DNA of 64,000 nucleotides from positions 372,001-436,000 of the forward strand of contig NZ_NESG01000002.1 of assembly GCF_002778275.1 (NCBI RefSeq), in the 5' to 3' direction. The DNA is from Limnohabitans sp. G3-2. GTDB lineage: Bacteria > Pseudomonadota > Gammaproteobacteria > Burkholderiales > Burkholderiaceae_C. This document shows, one piece after another, positions 42,129-51,223 of the stretch. Positions within the stretch are counted from its first letter, which is position 1. Each line of letters opens with the position of its first letter. A model generated the notes under the pieces. That model saw only the letters and a list, made by a program, of their open reading frames with translations, was not told the DNA's origin and ran no database searches. Both the position numbers and the translations under genes were made by a program.

Positions 42129-44483
42129 TCAGGTTTTCAGCAGCACAGGCTCGATGGCCTCGCCTTGCGCGGTGATGCGGCCGATGATGGCGGTGTGCGC
42201 ATAGCCTGCGGCCTTGAGCGCTTGCACGCATGCCGACGCTTGGGCGGCGGGCACGCTGGCCAACAGGCCACCCGCAGTTTGCGGATCAAACAACAAGGGG
42301 TAGCGGGGGTCGCCCACAAATTCGTCGGCATTGCGCAGGGCGCGGCGCAGGCGCACATTCGCCGGCTGCAAAGAGCTGACGATGCCCGCCTGCACACAAT
42401 CCACCGCGCCGTCGAGCAGGGGCAAGGCACTCAGCTGCAGCTCGGCGTCCACGCCGGACGGCCGCGTCATCTCGACCAGGTGACCCAGCAGGCCAAAACC
42501 GGTCAGGTCGGTGCAGGCGGTGGCGCCATGGGTGCGCAAAATGGCTGCGCCCCTTTGGTTGGACTGCACCATCGATTTGAGCGCCGCATCGATCCAGCGG
42601 CCCTTGGCCGCGTAGCGTGCATGCGCGGCAAACAAGGTGCCGGTGCCAATCGGTTTGGTCAGCAGCAGCACATCGCCCGGCTGCATCCCGCCTTTGCGCA
42701 TCACGCTGTCCATCTTGTCGTCGATCAGGCCGTTGATGGCAAAGCCCAGGGCCAGCTCGGCGCCTTCGCCCGTGTGCCCCCCCACCAAGGCGCAGCCTGC
42801 GGCGTTCAGCACCTCGATGGCGCCGCCCATCATTTGGGTCAGCAGGTCTTCGATTTTGCGCTCCAGGCCCGGCGGCACCGTGACCACGGCGGTGGCCGTT
42901 TGAGGTTCGGCCCCCATGGCAAAAATATCACCCAGCGCGTGGTTGGCCGCCACTTGGCCAAACAGATAAGGGTCGTCGATGAAGGCCCGGAAGAAGTCCA
43001 CCGTCTGCACCACCGCCATGCCCGGCGGCACGCGCACCACGGCCGCGTCGTCTGGCGAATGCAGGCCGATCAACACATCTGGCCGCTCCACGGGCTTGAA
43101 GCTCCCCAATGCGCGGGACAACACGCTGGCGCCCACTTTTGCCCCACACCCACCGCAGCGCATGGCGATGGCCGAGATGGCTTGCAGCGATTCTTCAGAA
43201 GTCAAGTTCAGCCGGCTGGTGGGGGCGCGGCCTTGGGCTTGGATGTCCTTGAGCAGTTGGCCCATCGACCCGATGGCGGTGCGCAAGGGGGTGCCCGGTG
43301 CGTGCCAGTCCACCACCGGCAGATCGGTGAAGCGGCGCATGAACGCGCGGTCGATGCGGTCCTTCCAGCGCCAAACCCAGCCGCCTGCAAAGCCCAGCGA
43401 ACCGCGTGAGGCCACTGCAAAACGGTTGCCCGTCGAGATCAGGGCCAGCCAGTGGCGTTGCGGTTTGTACGCCACCCCTTTTTGGCCGCGCAGGCTGCGG
43501 CGCAAATTCTCGGCCAAAGGCTTGGCCATGCGCACGGCAAACACACCGGCTTTTTCCAGCGGGCGCTCCACCAACGAGGCAATGTCGCCCGCCGCAAACA
43601 CCAGCGGATCGTTCAGGCTTTGCAATGTGGCTTGCACCAAAATGAAGCCCTTGTCGTCGAGCGCCAGACCGGTGCTTTGCAGCCAAGTCGGACCCCCTGC
43701 TTGCGTGGCCCACATGGTTTCGTCGGCGTCAAAGGTGCGGCCGTCCCGCGTGTGCAAGCAGCCGGGTGACACTTGCACCACCTCGGCATGCACATGCACG
43801 TCCACGTTGCGCTCTTGCAGCACCTGCGCAAAGCGCTGGCGCACGCCCGGATTGTGGGTGGGCAAGACCGAATCGCCCGAGGTCAACAGCACAAATTTCA
43901 GGTCTTCGGGGCTGCGGCCTAAGGCTTTGAGTTCGTTGCGCAATCGGTATTGCATGGACAGGACCAGCTCCACACCGCCCGCGCCCCCACCCACCACAGC
44001 GATCGTCATGCGACCGCGGTGGGCCTGCCACTGGCGTGCTTTGTCCAGCAAAGTCAGCCAACGCGCGTTGAACTGGGCAATCGGTTTGACCGGGACCGCC
44101 AAGGCTTGCGCATCTTCCACCTGCTGCACCTGCGGTGTGGAGCCGATGTTGACCGACAAGAGGTCGTAGGCCACGGGTGGGCGGTTCTTGCAAATCACGG
44201 TTTGGGTTTTGCGGTCGATGCCGACCACGGCATCGTGGTACAGCCGCGCACCCGCAAAGGCACACAACCGGCCCAGGTCGATGTGCACTTCGTCAAAGCT
44301 GTAATGGCCCGAAATGTAGCCCGGCAGCATGCCCGAGTAAGGTGTGTCGATGTCGGTGCAGATCACGGTGATGCGCACGCCCGGCTCGGGCTTCATGGCG
44401 AACATGCGCAGCACCCCCACATGGCTGTGGCCGCCGCCGACCAGCACCAGGTCGCGCAGCACGGGTTGATCAGATGGTTTCAT
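42129..44483 (-). CDS. selD: Flavoprotein-selenide,water dikinase (SelD) fusion, SenC-like
   Basis: The 784-aa protein joins an NDH-2-like FAD/NAD(P) oxidoreductase (about residues 1-400; VLVGGGHSHVGVLRMFAM at the N-terminus, FAAGDIASL later) to a SelD domain from residue 441. SelD makes selenophosphate from selenide and ATP; its catalytic Cys and Lys are kept as Cys446 and Lys449 in GGCGAKVG, and the ATP-binding GGHTGEGAEL and LTGFGLLGHL blocks are intact. The ATG at 44483 overlaps the glycosyltransferase stop as ATGA. Such fusions are known; the flavin part may supply reduced selenium. The partner gene supports a SenC role. Confidence 0.92.
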   Translation of the reverse strand: MKPSDQPVLRDLVLVGGGHSHVGVLRMFAMKPEPGVRITVICTDIDTPYSGMLPGYISGHYSFDEVHIDLGRLCAFAGARLYHDAVVGIDRKTQTVICKNRPPVAYDLLSVNIGSTPQVQQVEDAQALAVPVKPIAQFNARWLTLLDKARQWQAHRGRMTIAVVGGGAGGVELVLSMQYRLRNELKALGRSPEDLKFVLLTSGDSVLPTHNPGVRQRFAQVLQERNVDVHVHAEVVQVSPGCLHTRDGRTFDADETMWATQAGGPTWLQSTGLALDDKGFILVQATLQSLNDPLVFAAGDIASLVERPLEKAGVFAVRMAKPLAENLRRSLRGQKGVAYKPQRHWLALISTGNRFAVASRGSLGFAGGWVWRWKDRIDRAFMRRFTDLPVVDWHAPGTPLRTAIGSMGQLLKDIQAQGRAPTSRLNLTSEESLQAISAIAMRCGGCGAKVGASVLSRALGSFKPVERPDVLIGLHSPDDAAVVRVPPGMAVVQTVDFFRAFIDDPYLFGQVAANHALGDIFAMGAEPQTATAVVTVPPGLERKIEDLLTQMMGGAIEVLNAAGCALVGGHTGEGAELALGFAINGLIDDKMDSVMRKGGMQPGDVLLLTKPIGTGTLFAAHARYAAKGRWIDAALKSMVQSNQRGAAILRTHGATACTDLTGFGLLGHLVEMTRPSGVDAELQLSALPLLDGAVDCVQAGIVSSLQPANVRLRRALRNADEFVGDPRYPLLFDPQTAGGLLASVPAAQASACVQALKAAGYAHTAIIGRITAQGEAIEPVLLKT

Positions 44484-45454
44484 CAAAGTGTCCAGAGGTC
44501 TTGCACCCAGCGGTGCAAGGCGGCACGTTCGGCCTGAGGTTCAAACAAGGGTGCGCGCAAGGCGCACTGATGCCTCAAGTGTGCCATCAGCGCATGACCG
44601 GTTTGTGGCGCTCGGCAGGCAAGCATTCCATTGGCCAAGGCCTGCGAGTTGCCGGGCTCAAAATAGCCCGCGTAATCCTCGCCCAGTAGACCCACATTGC
44701 CGTCGATGCGTGAAGCCAACACGGGCGTGCCGCTGCAAATCGCCTCCATCAAGACATGAGCGCCCCCTTCCAGTCGGCTGCTGTGTACCAGCAGGTGGGC
44801 GCGTTGAATGCGTTGCAGGGTTTGGCGGTGTGACAGTGCACCCAACCAGCGGTAATGGGGACATTGCGCCTGTGTGGCCACTGCAACCTGGCCTAGCGCA
44901 GGGTCGATCGCCGCCCCGATGTGGTCGATGAATACACCGGTATCTGGCGACAACAGGCGTGCCGCAGCCATGAGGGTGAGTGGGTCTTTCTCTTCTCTCA
45001 AATGACCCACCATCACCACGCGCAAGTGGCGTGAGGTTTTGGGCAGAGTTTGGCGCGTGCCAGTTGATTGAAAGATCACGCGGGCTTTGGATTGGTGCTG
45101 AGGCGGCAGGCTTTTCAATCCCAGACCTTGCAAGACCACCAGCGAATGCGCCAGGCCCAACGAGCGTTGCGCCTGCGTGTCGTGCGCGATGTCGCGGTAC
45201 AGGTCGGTGCCGGTCAGTATCACGCCCAGGCCGCGCGTGCCACGCCGCGCGTGCCAGGCCTGCACCGAGACAGCCGAGCGGCGGGCGTGCAGGGCCAACA
45301 TGACATCATCATCAGCCTGCGCGTCGGGCCACTGGCGCACGATGCGGACAGAGTGGGCAGACAACAACTGTTGCCAGCGCCGGGCGGTTTGCCAATTGCC
45401 GTTGTTGGTGTCGGCCAAGGCAGGGCTGACAATCACCACTCGAAGTTTTTGCAT
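44483..45454 (-). CDS. senB: TIGR04348-type glycosyltransferase, SenB-like selenosugar synthase
   Basis: The 323-aa GT-B fold protein starts RVVIVSPALADTNNGNWQTA, the N-terminal signature of the TIGR04348 group that includes SenB, and ends with the nucleotide-sugar site (LVHSSRLEGGAHVLMEAICSGTPVLAS). SenB of the selenoneine pathway joins selenophosphate to UDP-N-acetylglucosamine to make a selenosugar. The stop overlaps the SelD-fusion start by 4 bp, the same pairing of SenB with a SelD homologue (SenC) as in known sen clusters. No SenA (EgtB-like) gene lies in the window. The exact product is inferred. Confidence 0.82.
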   Translation of the reverse strand: MQKLRVVIVSPALADTNNGNWQTARRWQQLLSAHSVRIVRQWPDAQADDDVMLALHARRSAVSVQAWHARRGTRGLGVILTGTDLYRDIAHDTQAQRSLGLAHSLVVLQGLGLKSLPPQHQSKARVIFQSTGTRQTLPKTSRHLRVVMVGHLREEKDPLTLMAAARLLSPDTGVFIDHIGAAIDPALGQVAVATQAQCPHYRWLGALSHRQTLQRIQRAHLLVHSSRLEGGAHVLMEAICSGTPVLASRIDGNVGLLGEDYAGYFEPGNSQALANGMLACRAPQTGHALMAHLRHQCALRAPLFEPQAERAALHRWVQDLWTL

Positions 45455-45466
45455 GGACGGTTTATA

Positions 45467-45618
45467 CAGGGATAGCAGTACCTCGGCGGCTTTGGCCCAG
45501 GCTCTGTAACGCACCCGTTAGCGCGCGCTATCCCTGATGCGAGCGTTGCAAAACGCTATGCAAGATCCGTCCAACCCATGGCGGACATGACCCGTGCTGT
45601 GGGAGCGGGGTCGCATCG
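45467..45618. other. Upstream region of senB-like gene: inverted repeats and a REP half
   Basis: The 311-bp region 45455-45765 has no gene. It holds CAGGGATAGC (45467-45476) and its inverted copy GCTATCCCTG (45527-45536), a small hairpin GCGTT-TGCAA-like at 45543-45556, and a partial repeat element TGTGGGAGCGGGGTCGC at 45598-45614. The inverted pair could fold the leader of the senB-like transcript. Confidence 0.4.
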
Positions 45619-45765
45619 CCTGGTTTCGGGAGTTTTGGAAGGTGCGCACCCGCCGATGCCATTTGGGTACGCTCAGTGCCAGCGATGGCATGGGCTTTGA
45701 TTGCCTCTGATGGCGCAGGTACCTGTCTTGCTGGCTGTGCACACCGAGCCCTTAGAAAGCGTGCG

Positions 45766-46923
45766 TTAAAAGACAACAGTCTCAAGCAACTCCAACGGAT
45801 CCCCATAGTTTTGGGCCATTGCAATCACTTCCGGATCGCGGAGCGCGCACAAAAATCCCTGGTCGATCAGCCGGTTGTTGCCGGCGGTGACCGTGGCATC
45901 CAGGATCACCAAGTCCACATGAATGGGCGGCTCCTCCCAGTCGGGCATGGTGCGCCGGATGTAGTCGGCGGGTTTGACCAGATCAATGCCGAAGTGCAAG
46001 GCACCCGGGGAGTTGGAGCCGGCGGGGTAGATGGTGTGGCGTGGGGCCTTGGGATTGAACCCGCAGCCCCCTCCTTCGATCAACCTGCCGCCGATCAGCA
46101 TCTCTCGCAGCAGTTGGGCCTCTTCGGTTTCACCACTGACATGGCTGATGTACTCGCCTTCAAAGAAAACGCCGATTCGCTCCTTGAAGGGCTCGGCAAA
46201 ACCGACGGCCCATTGCGGATAAAGGACACCGCTCATGCGCGTGGCCACCGACATGTCGTTTTTGACTGAGTTGTGGTCCCAAAGGTTGGGGCCGTGAGAG
46301 GCCAGGTAGTGCACGTAGCAGCCGTCTTCCTCGGCGGTCATCTTGCCGCGCCAGCGGTTCGTGTTGAGTTGGTTGTCGCGCATCTCGGGTGTGAAACCGA
46401 TGCGAAAGTCGCTGCCGCGTTCGTCGGTGAAGTGCAGATCGAAATCGGTCCCTTGTGGATACCGCTGTGCGGTGCATCGCGTGATTTCTCCCACCAAATC
46501 GATCGGAAAACGAGCTTGTGGTGTGTGCAAAAGATCAAGGTTGCGGAAGTAGGTGATCTTGACCCAGCGCTGTCCCTTTTTGCGCAGCGATAGGCAAAAT
46601 GGGTCGAAGACGGAGCAAAACCATGTGGACACCACAAAGCTGGCACGCGCCAAGAGGGGTTGAACGACTTCGGGTATTCCGGTCACGCGGGAGCTGGGTT
46701 CCATGTACACGCGCACGGTGGCGCCGCGCGCTTTGGCATGGCCGTGGATCGCGTCGATGACCCGGGTGTCCAGCAAGGGGTCGGCCAAGACCAGCACCTC
46801 ATCGCCCCTTCGAAATGCGAAGGTGCGCACGAAATTGTCCAGCGCTTGATAAAAATGCTTGGTGTCGGTGATGGCTGGTGCGAGTGGGATCGGCAGACCG
46901 GCGTAAGTGGGCGTGGCGTTCAT
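45766..46923 (-). CDS. M29-peptidase-like / NicX-like metal-dependent protein
   Basis: The 385-aa protein resembles the M29 aminopeptidase fold family that includes 2,5-dihydroxypyridine dioxygenase NicX. The N-terminus (RRGDEVLVLADPLLD then GATVRVYMEP) and the C-terminal metal region (IGVFFEGEYISHVSGE, then HFGIDLVKPADY, PPIHVDLVI) fit. Conserved His, Glu and Asp residues are spaced for a metal centre, but I cannot assign ligands. It lies 23 bp downstream of a Bug receptor gene read in the same direction, with a GntR regulator divergent, so a catabolic ring-cleaving or amidohydrolase role is likely. The substrate is unknown. Confidence 0.65.
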   Translation of the reverse strand: MNATPTYAGLPIPLAPAITDTKHFYQALDNFVRTFAFRRGDEVLVLADPLLDTRVIDAIHGHAKARGATVRVYMEPSSRVTGIPEVVQPLLARASFVVSTWFCSVFDPFCLSLRKKGQRWVKITYFRNLDLLHTPQARFPIDLVGEITRCTAQRYPQGTDFDLHFTDERGSDFRIGFTPEMRDNQLNTNRWRGKMTAEEDGCYVHYLASHGPNLWDHNSVKNDMSVATRMSGVLYPQWAVGFAEPFKERIGVFFEGEYISHVSGETEEAQLLREMLIGGRLIEGGGCGFNPKAPRHTIYPAGSNSPGALHFGIDLVKPADYIRRTMPDWEEPPIHVDLVILDATVTAGNNRLIDQGFLCALRDPEVIAMAQNYGDPLELLETVVF

Positions 46924-46946
46924 GAGAGGGTCCGGTTGCGTGTGTT

Positions 46947-47930
46947 TCAGTCGATGGTCGCCCCGGCGCGTTTGACGGCCATGCCCCAGCGCTCCATTTC
47001 TGTGGCAATGAATCGACTCAATTCTGTTGGACTGCTGGGATAAACCTCACTGCCACGACTGGCCAGTTGTTGGCGTAATTCGGGGTTGCTCAAGGCCTTG
47101 TTCAGGGCGGTGTTGATTTTCTGGACAATGCCCGCTGGCGTGCCTGCGGGGGCAAAAACCGCATCCCAGGCCGTGACCTGAAAACCGTCCATGCCCGATT
47201 CGATCAGGGTGGGGATGTTGGGGAAACTGCCAAGGCGCTGCGCTGAGGTCACGGCCAGGGCCTTGACGCGATCGCCGCGCACTTGTGGGGCGGTGTTGGG
47301 CATCACGTCAATCATGAAGTCAACGCGTCCACCAATGAGGTCGATCATGGCTGGCGCACCCCCTTTGTAAGGGATGTGCACGGCCTCTACGCCGGCTTGT
47401 GCTTTGAACATCTCTCCAGTCAAGTGGGAGGTGGTGCCATTGCCAGCCGATGCAAAAGAAAATGAGCCTGGCTTTTCCTTCATCAATTTGACGAGCTCAC
47501 CGGGGTTGCTGGCCGCCAGGCCAGGGCGAACCACCAGCATGGCCGGGATGCTGCTGAGTCGGCCCACGGCTTCAAAATCCTTCAGGGGGTTGAACCCCGT
47601 GTTTTTGTACAGGGCGTGGTTGATGCCATGTGTGCCATTGGTGCCGTAAAGCAAGGTGTACCCGTCTGGGGTGGCGCGCGAGACCATGACAGCCCCCACA
47701 TTCCCGCCAGCGCCTGCAACGTTCTCGAACACAAAGTTTTGCCCCAGTTCCTGGGCCGCCTTGGTCAGGATGAGTCGGGCCTGGTTGTCACCGCCGCCGC
47801 CAGCCACAAACGGGATCACCACCCGGACGGGTTTATTGGGGTAACTCTCCACGCTGTTTTGTGCGAAAGCGCCGCTTGCAATCACACAGCAAGTGATGGC
47901 CATGAGCGCGCGTCGATTTTGAAATGCCAT
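46947..47930 (-). CDS. TctC/Bug-family solute-binding protein
   Basis: The 327-aa product has a signal peptide (MAFQNRRALMAITCCVIASGAFAQ), KPVRVVIPFVAGGGGDNQARL, NVAGAGGNVGAV, and HIPYKGGAPAMIDLIGGRVDF, the Bug ligand loops. The start at 47930 has GGAGACAC just upstream. It is the first gene of a two-gene unit with the M29/NicX-like gene and is divergent from the GntR gene, so it probably binds the nutrient whose catabolism is controlled by that regulator. Confidence 0.9.
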   Translation of the reverse strand: MAFQNRRALMAITCCVIASGAFAQNSVESYPNKPVRVVIPFVAGGGGDNQARLILTKAAQELGQNFVFENVAGAGGNVGAVMVSRATPDGYTLLYGTNGTHGINHALYKNTGFNPLKDFEAVGRLSSIPAMLVVRPGLAASNPGELVKLMKEKPGSFSFASAGNGTTSHLTGEMFKAQAGVEAVHIPYKGGAPAMIDLIGGRVDFMIDVMPNTAPQVRGDRVKALAVTSAQRLGSFPNIPTLIESGMDGFQVTAWDAVFAPAGTPAGIVQKINTALNKALSNPELRQQLASRGSEVYPSSPTELSRFIATEMERWGMAVKRAGATID

Positions 47931-47950
47931 GAGTGTCTCCTGGGGTTTAA

Positions 47951-48010
47951 TGCATGCAATCATAGAATGAATGATGTGATAAATGCAAATTTATGAGAAA
48001 TTGCATGCAA
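47951..48010. promoter_or_regulatory. Paired TGCATGCA operators between Bug and GntR genes
   Basis: AATGCATGCAAT (47949-47960) and ATTGCATGCAAA (48000-48011) are two copies of a palindrome centred on TGCATGCA, 51 bp apart, about five helical turns. They lie on either side of the AT-rich divergent promoter. GntR/FCD proteins bind short palindromes of this sort. Confidence 0.6.
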
Positions 48011-48032
48011 AAAGGGTCGTTACACTCAGGCC

Positions 48033-48731
48033 ATGGCCACCCAAATTCATCTTGTCACCCATGAACTTCGTCGCCGGATAGGTGCAGGGATTTACGCCCC
48101 GGGCACGCGGCTGGTGGAGTTGCAAGTGTCGGCCGATTTGGGGGTTTCGCGAACACCCATTCGCCTGGCTTTTGAAGAGCTGTCCAAGGAAGGGCTGCTT
48201 GAACGATTGCCCACGCGGGGGTTTCGTGTCAGATCGTTCAATGCCCATGATCTGGCCGACGCGATCGATGTGCGTGGTGTGCTGGAGGGAATGGCCGCCA
48301 GGTTGGTCGCTGAGCGCACCTTGACGGCGGTCGACCGAGAAATCCTGCAATCGTGTGTCGATCAAGGTCAGGCTTTATTGAGTCAAGCGTCAGAGAACAA
48401 TTTCGTATTGGATTCACAAGCCTGGACGGCCATGAATGCACGTTTTCACGCCACGATGATTGCTGCTGCAGGCAACGAAGTCTTGGGCAATGCCATCCGT
48501 GAGATTGGCCAAATGCCCTTGGTTGGCGCTCAGGCCCTGAGTTTGCACGGCATTGCACCGCAACGGGAGTACACCTTTCTTCAGCGCGCCCAACTCGATC
48601 ATGAGGATGTCCTGTCGGCCATTCTTGCAGGCGAAGGTGCCAGGGCGGAGTCATTGATGCGTGAACATGCGCGCCGCAGCCGAGACAACAAGCGCATCCT
48701 TTTGGCGGCGGCGCTGAGTCTGGGCAAGTGA
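48033..48731 (+). CDS. GntR-family transcriptional regulator (FCD subfamily)
   Basis: The 232-aa protein has an N-terminal winged HTH (LRRRIGAGIYAPGTRLVELQVSADLGVSRTPIRLAFEELSKEGLL, at about residues 9-53, then the wing LPTRGFRVRSF) and an FCD ligand domain with the DVRGVLEGMAARLVAERT helix and H residues that bind a metal or carboxylate (NARFHATMIAAAGN, ALRDHEDVLSAI-like LDHEDVLSAILAGEG). It likely represses the divergent Bug-M29 genes and itself from the paired TGCATGCA sites. The ATG start gives the family N-terminus. Confidence 0.92.
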   Translation: MATQIHLVTHELRRRIGAGIYAPGTRLVELQVSADLGVSRTPIRLAFEELSKEGLLERLPTRGFRVRSFNAHDLADAIDVRGVLEGMAARLVAERTLTAVDREILQSCVDQGQALLSQASENNFVLDSQAWTAMNARFHATMIAAAGNEVLGNAIREIGQMPLVGAQALSLHGIAPQREYTFLQRAQLDHEDVLSAILAGEGARAESLMREHARRSRDNKRILLAAALSLGK

Positions 48732-48805
48732 TGGTGCCCATCCCGCCTGAAGACGGGCATCGTGGATGAGCGAGCGCCAGCGAGCAGGTGATCGCCGTTG
48801 AAGTT

Positions 48806-48817
48806 CGGGTTAACCCG
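48806..48817. promoter_or_regulatory. 12-bp perfect palindrome upstream of the Rieske oxygenase gene
   Basis: CGGGTTAACCCG lies 86 bp before the oxygenase start in the 171-bp gap after the GntR gene. A weaker inverted pair TACTTA/AAAGTA follows at 48826-48843. Either could be an operator; there is no direct evidence. Confidence 0.35.
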
Positions 48818-48902
48818 GGTCAATTTACTTAGATGACAAAGTATATTCGGGGTGTTGGTGACAAAGCTCACCCGAATTTTTGGCTCTAGGAGTATTGAAG
48901 AG

Positions 48903-50222
48903 ATGTTGACGCCTGAAGAAAATGACCTGCTCTGCCGTGTAGAAGCGAAGGCCCCCATGGGGCAACTGATGCGCGAGCATTGGGTGCCCATTTGCTTGAG
49001 TGAAGAAGTTGAGGAGCCAGACGGGACCCCGGTAAAGGCCCGAATCCTGGGAGAAGACTTGGTGGTGTTCCGAGACACGGCCGGACAGGTCGGTGTGTTG
49101 GACGAGTACTGCCCACACCGCCGTGCCTCCTTGCTCCTGGGGCGCAATGAAGAAGGGGGTTTGCGCTGCCTCTACCACGGTTGGAAAATGGACGTCAAAG
49201 GCAAAGTGCTGGAGATGGTTTCAGAGCCGCAAACCAGTGAGATGGCCTGCAAAGTGAAGCAAAAAGCCTATCCGGTGCAGGAGTGGGGCGGGCTGGTGTG
49301 GGCCTTCATGGGCCCCCAGGACCGGGTGCCTGCATTTGAGCCACCGCGATGGGCGCCAACGGCGCAGGCGCGGGTGTCGATCGCCAAAGTGGTGGTGCCA
49401 GTCAATTGGGCACAAATCTTGGAGGGCGCCATTGATTCGGCGCACAGCTCAAGCTTGCACAGTTCGGACATGGTTCCTGCCCGAGTGCAAAGTGGCGAGG
49501 CGACCGATAAAAACTGGTTGCGCCCCTCGACCGATAAAGCGCCTCGGCTTCAGGTTCAACGCACAGACTATGGGTTCCGATACGCCGCCATCCGCAGGCC
49601 TATTTTCAATGCGCAAACGCATGATTACATCCGTACGACCGTCTTCGTTGCGCCCTGGACGGTTCTCGTTCCGCCCAACAATTTGTACAACGTCGCCAAC
49701 GTCAATGTGCCGATAGACGACACCAACACCTGTTTTTACTTCATTGCATGGGGTCATCCAGCGCAGACACCAGAAACTGAAACCTGGCGCAAATTTTTGG
49801 GGCAAACGGTCGGTGTCGATCTGGACACGTACTACCGCCCACTGCGCAATTACGACAACCGTTTTTGGCAAGACCGCCAAGCCATGAAGGCGGGCAACTT
49901 CACCGGCATCAAAGGCTTTCCCAATCAGGACATTGCCATGTGGGTGACCATGGGCAAAATTGCCGACCGCAGCCAGGATCGACTGGGCGCGAGTGATCTG
50001 GCGATTGTCGAGTTCCGCAAGCAAATGGTTGAAGCGGTGAAGCAATATCAGCAAGACGCAACCGCGATTGGAACTGCAGAAAGACAAGTCCCGGCCCATG
50101 TTTGCGCTTATCAGCAGGTGCTTCCGAAAGCCGATGACTGGCGTTCGTTTGAGGGACGTTACATTTGGGACGATGCCGATGCTTCAGCCCAGAGTGACAA
50201 CACTTACGTTGTCAAAGCTTGA
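48903..50222 (+). CDS. Rieske non-haem iron oxygenase, phthalate 4,5-dioxygenase-like large subunit
   Basis: The 439-aa protein has a Rieske [2Fe-2S] site with CPHR (about residue 70) and CLYHGWK (about residue 90), and the mononuclear iron site region DSAHSSSLHSSD near residue 180 with both His ligands. The order, spacing and the start TPEENDLLCRVEAKAPMGQLMR resemble the phthalate 4,5-dioxygenase oxygenase. It hydroxylates an aromatic ring to a cis-diol with electrons from the reductase encoded at 52922. The ATG at 48903 has AGGAG 10 bp upstream. Aryl-carboxylate is the likely substrate class; the exact one is unproven. Confidence 0.88.
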   Translation: MLTPEENDLLCRVEAKAPMGQLMREHWVPICLSEEVEEPDGTPVKARILGEDLVVFRDTAGQVGVLDEYCPHRRASLLLGRNEEGGLRCLYHGWKMDVKGKVLEMVSEPQTSEMACKVKQKAYPVQEWGGLVWAFMGPQDRVPAFEPPRWAPTAQARVSIAKVVVPVNWAQILEGAIDSAHSSSLHSSDMVPARVQSGEATDKNWLRPSTDKAPRLQVQRTDYGFRYAAIRRPIFNAQTHDYIRTTVFVAPWTVLVPPNNLYNVANVNVPIDDTNTCFYFIAWGHPAQTPETETWRKFLGQTVGVDLDTYYRPLRNYDNRFWQDRQAMKAGNFTGIKGFPNQDIAMWVTMGKIADRSQDRLGASDLAIVEFRKQMVEAVKQYQQDATAIGTAERQVPAHVCAYQQVLPKADDWRSFEGRYIWDDADASAQSDNTYVVKA

Positions 50223-50233
50223 GAAAGACCGAT

Positions 50234-51223
50234 ATGACCAAACTCAGATTGTCGGTCGCGATGGGCGACTATGACCGCACTCGCGCACTGCTCGATGGAC
50301 GTGTGCAAATCGATGGTGTGGACCCTGTTTACATGACGCTGTACCCTGAGGAAATGTTTTTCAGGGCCATGCGAAGCCAGGACTTTGACATTTGTGAGTT
50401 GTCTTTTTCCAGTTACATGGTCAAGACGGCGCAAAACACATGTCCTTACGTGGCGATTCCCGTTTTCCTGTCGCGTGCATTTCGGCATACATCGATCTAT
50501 GTTCGCAAGGACCGAATTCAAAAACCTGAAGATTTGAAAGGGCGTCGCATCGGTCTGCCCGAGTACCAGCTCAGCGCCCATGTTTGGGCGCGCGCCATTT
50601 TGCAAGATGACCATGGCGTGCATCCGGAAGACGTCACATGGGTGCGCGGCGGCATAGAAACACCCGGGAGGCCAGAAAAAATCGCTCTGAAACTGCCCCC
50701 AGGTGTTCGACTTGAAAATGCGCCTGAAGGTACAACGATTTCTGAATTGCTCGATCGGGGTGAGATCGATGGGTTCATGGCTCCCCGACCACCCAGCGCG
50801 CAAGCGTTGAGCAACCCGGCTGTAGGCTGGCTTTACGATGACCCCACCGCAGCTGCCAAAGATTACTTCAAGCGCACAGGAATTTTTCCCATCATGCACG
50901 TTGTGGGGGTTCGCAAAACTTTATGCGAACAGCACCCATGGCTGCCCATGGCCGTTTTCAAGGCTTTCAACCAAGCCAAAGGCGCGGCGCTGGAGGCCTT
51001 GTCGGATACGTCAGCGACCAAAGTGACCTTGCCCTTTGTGGAGGAGCAGCTCAAGGCGGCGCGGGAAACCATGGGGCAGGATTTCTGGTCTTATGGTGTG
51101 GGTGCCAACCGTGCCACGCTGGACGCATTTTTGCGTCACCACCATGCGCAAGGTCTTTCTCAAAAACGGATGCAGATCGAAGAGATTTTTCACCCCGCAA
51201 CCTACGAGACTTACGCCATTTAA
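50234..51223 (+). CDS. 4,5-dihydroxyphthalate decarboxylase-like protein
   Basis: The 329-aa protein matches the family containing 4,5-dihydroxyphthalate decarboxylase (Pht5/OphC), which shares a periplasmic-binding-protein fold but acts in the cytoplasm; no signal peptide is present. Blocks include LRLSVAMGDYDRTRALLDG, FDICELSFSSYMV, YVAIPVFLSRAFRHTSIYV, GRRIGLPEYQLSA and DDPTAAAKDYFKRTGIFPIMH. It is 11 bp behind the oxygenase gene. The reaction would remove CO2 from the dihydroxylated diacid to give protocatechuate-type products. The ATG at 50234 is preferred over a TTG at 50219. Confidence 0.88.
   Translation: MTKLRLSVAMGDYDRTRALLDGRVQIDGVDPVYMTLYPEEMFFRAMRSQDFDICELSFSSYMVKTAQNTCPYVAIPVFLSRAFRHTSIYVRKDRIQKPEDLKGRRIGLPEYQLSAHVWARAILQDDHGVHPEDVTWVRGGIETPGRPEKIALKLPPGVRLENAPEGTTISELLDRGEIDGFMAPRPPSAQALSNPAVGWLYDDPTAAAKDYFKRTGIFPIMHVVGVRKTLCEQHPWLPMAVFKAFNQAKGAALEALSDTSATKVTLPFVEEQLKAARETMGQDFWSYGVGANRATLDAFLRHHHAQGLSQKRMQIEEIFHPATYETYAI

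Noticed and set aside
42165..43409. Plus-strand open frames of about 400 codons opposite the SelD fusion
   Set aside because: They are mirror frames of a well-supported protein, with no family motifs.
45528..45824. Minus-strand open frame of 98 codons upstream of the senB-like gene
   Set aside because: It overlaps the end of the M29-like gene and a repeat half, with no ribosome site or motif.
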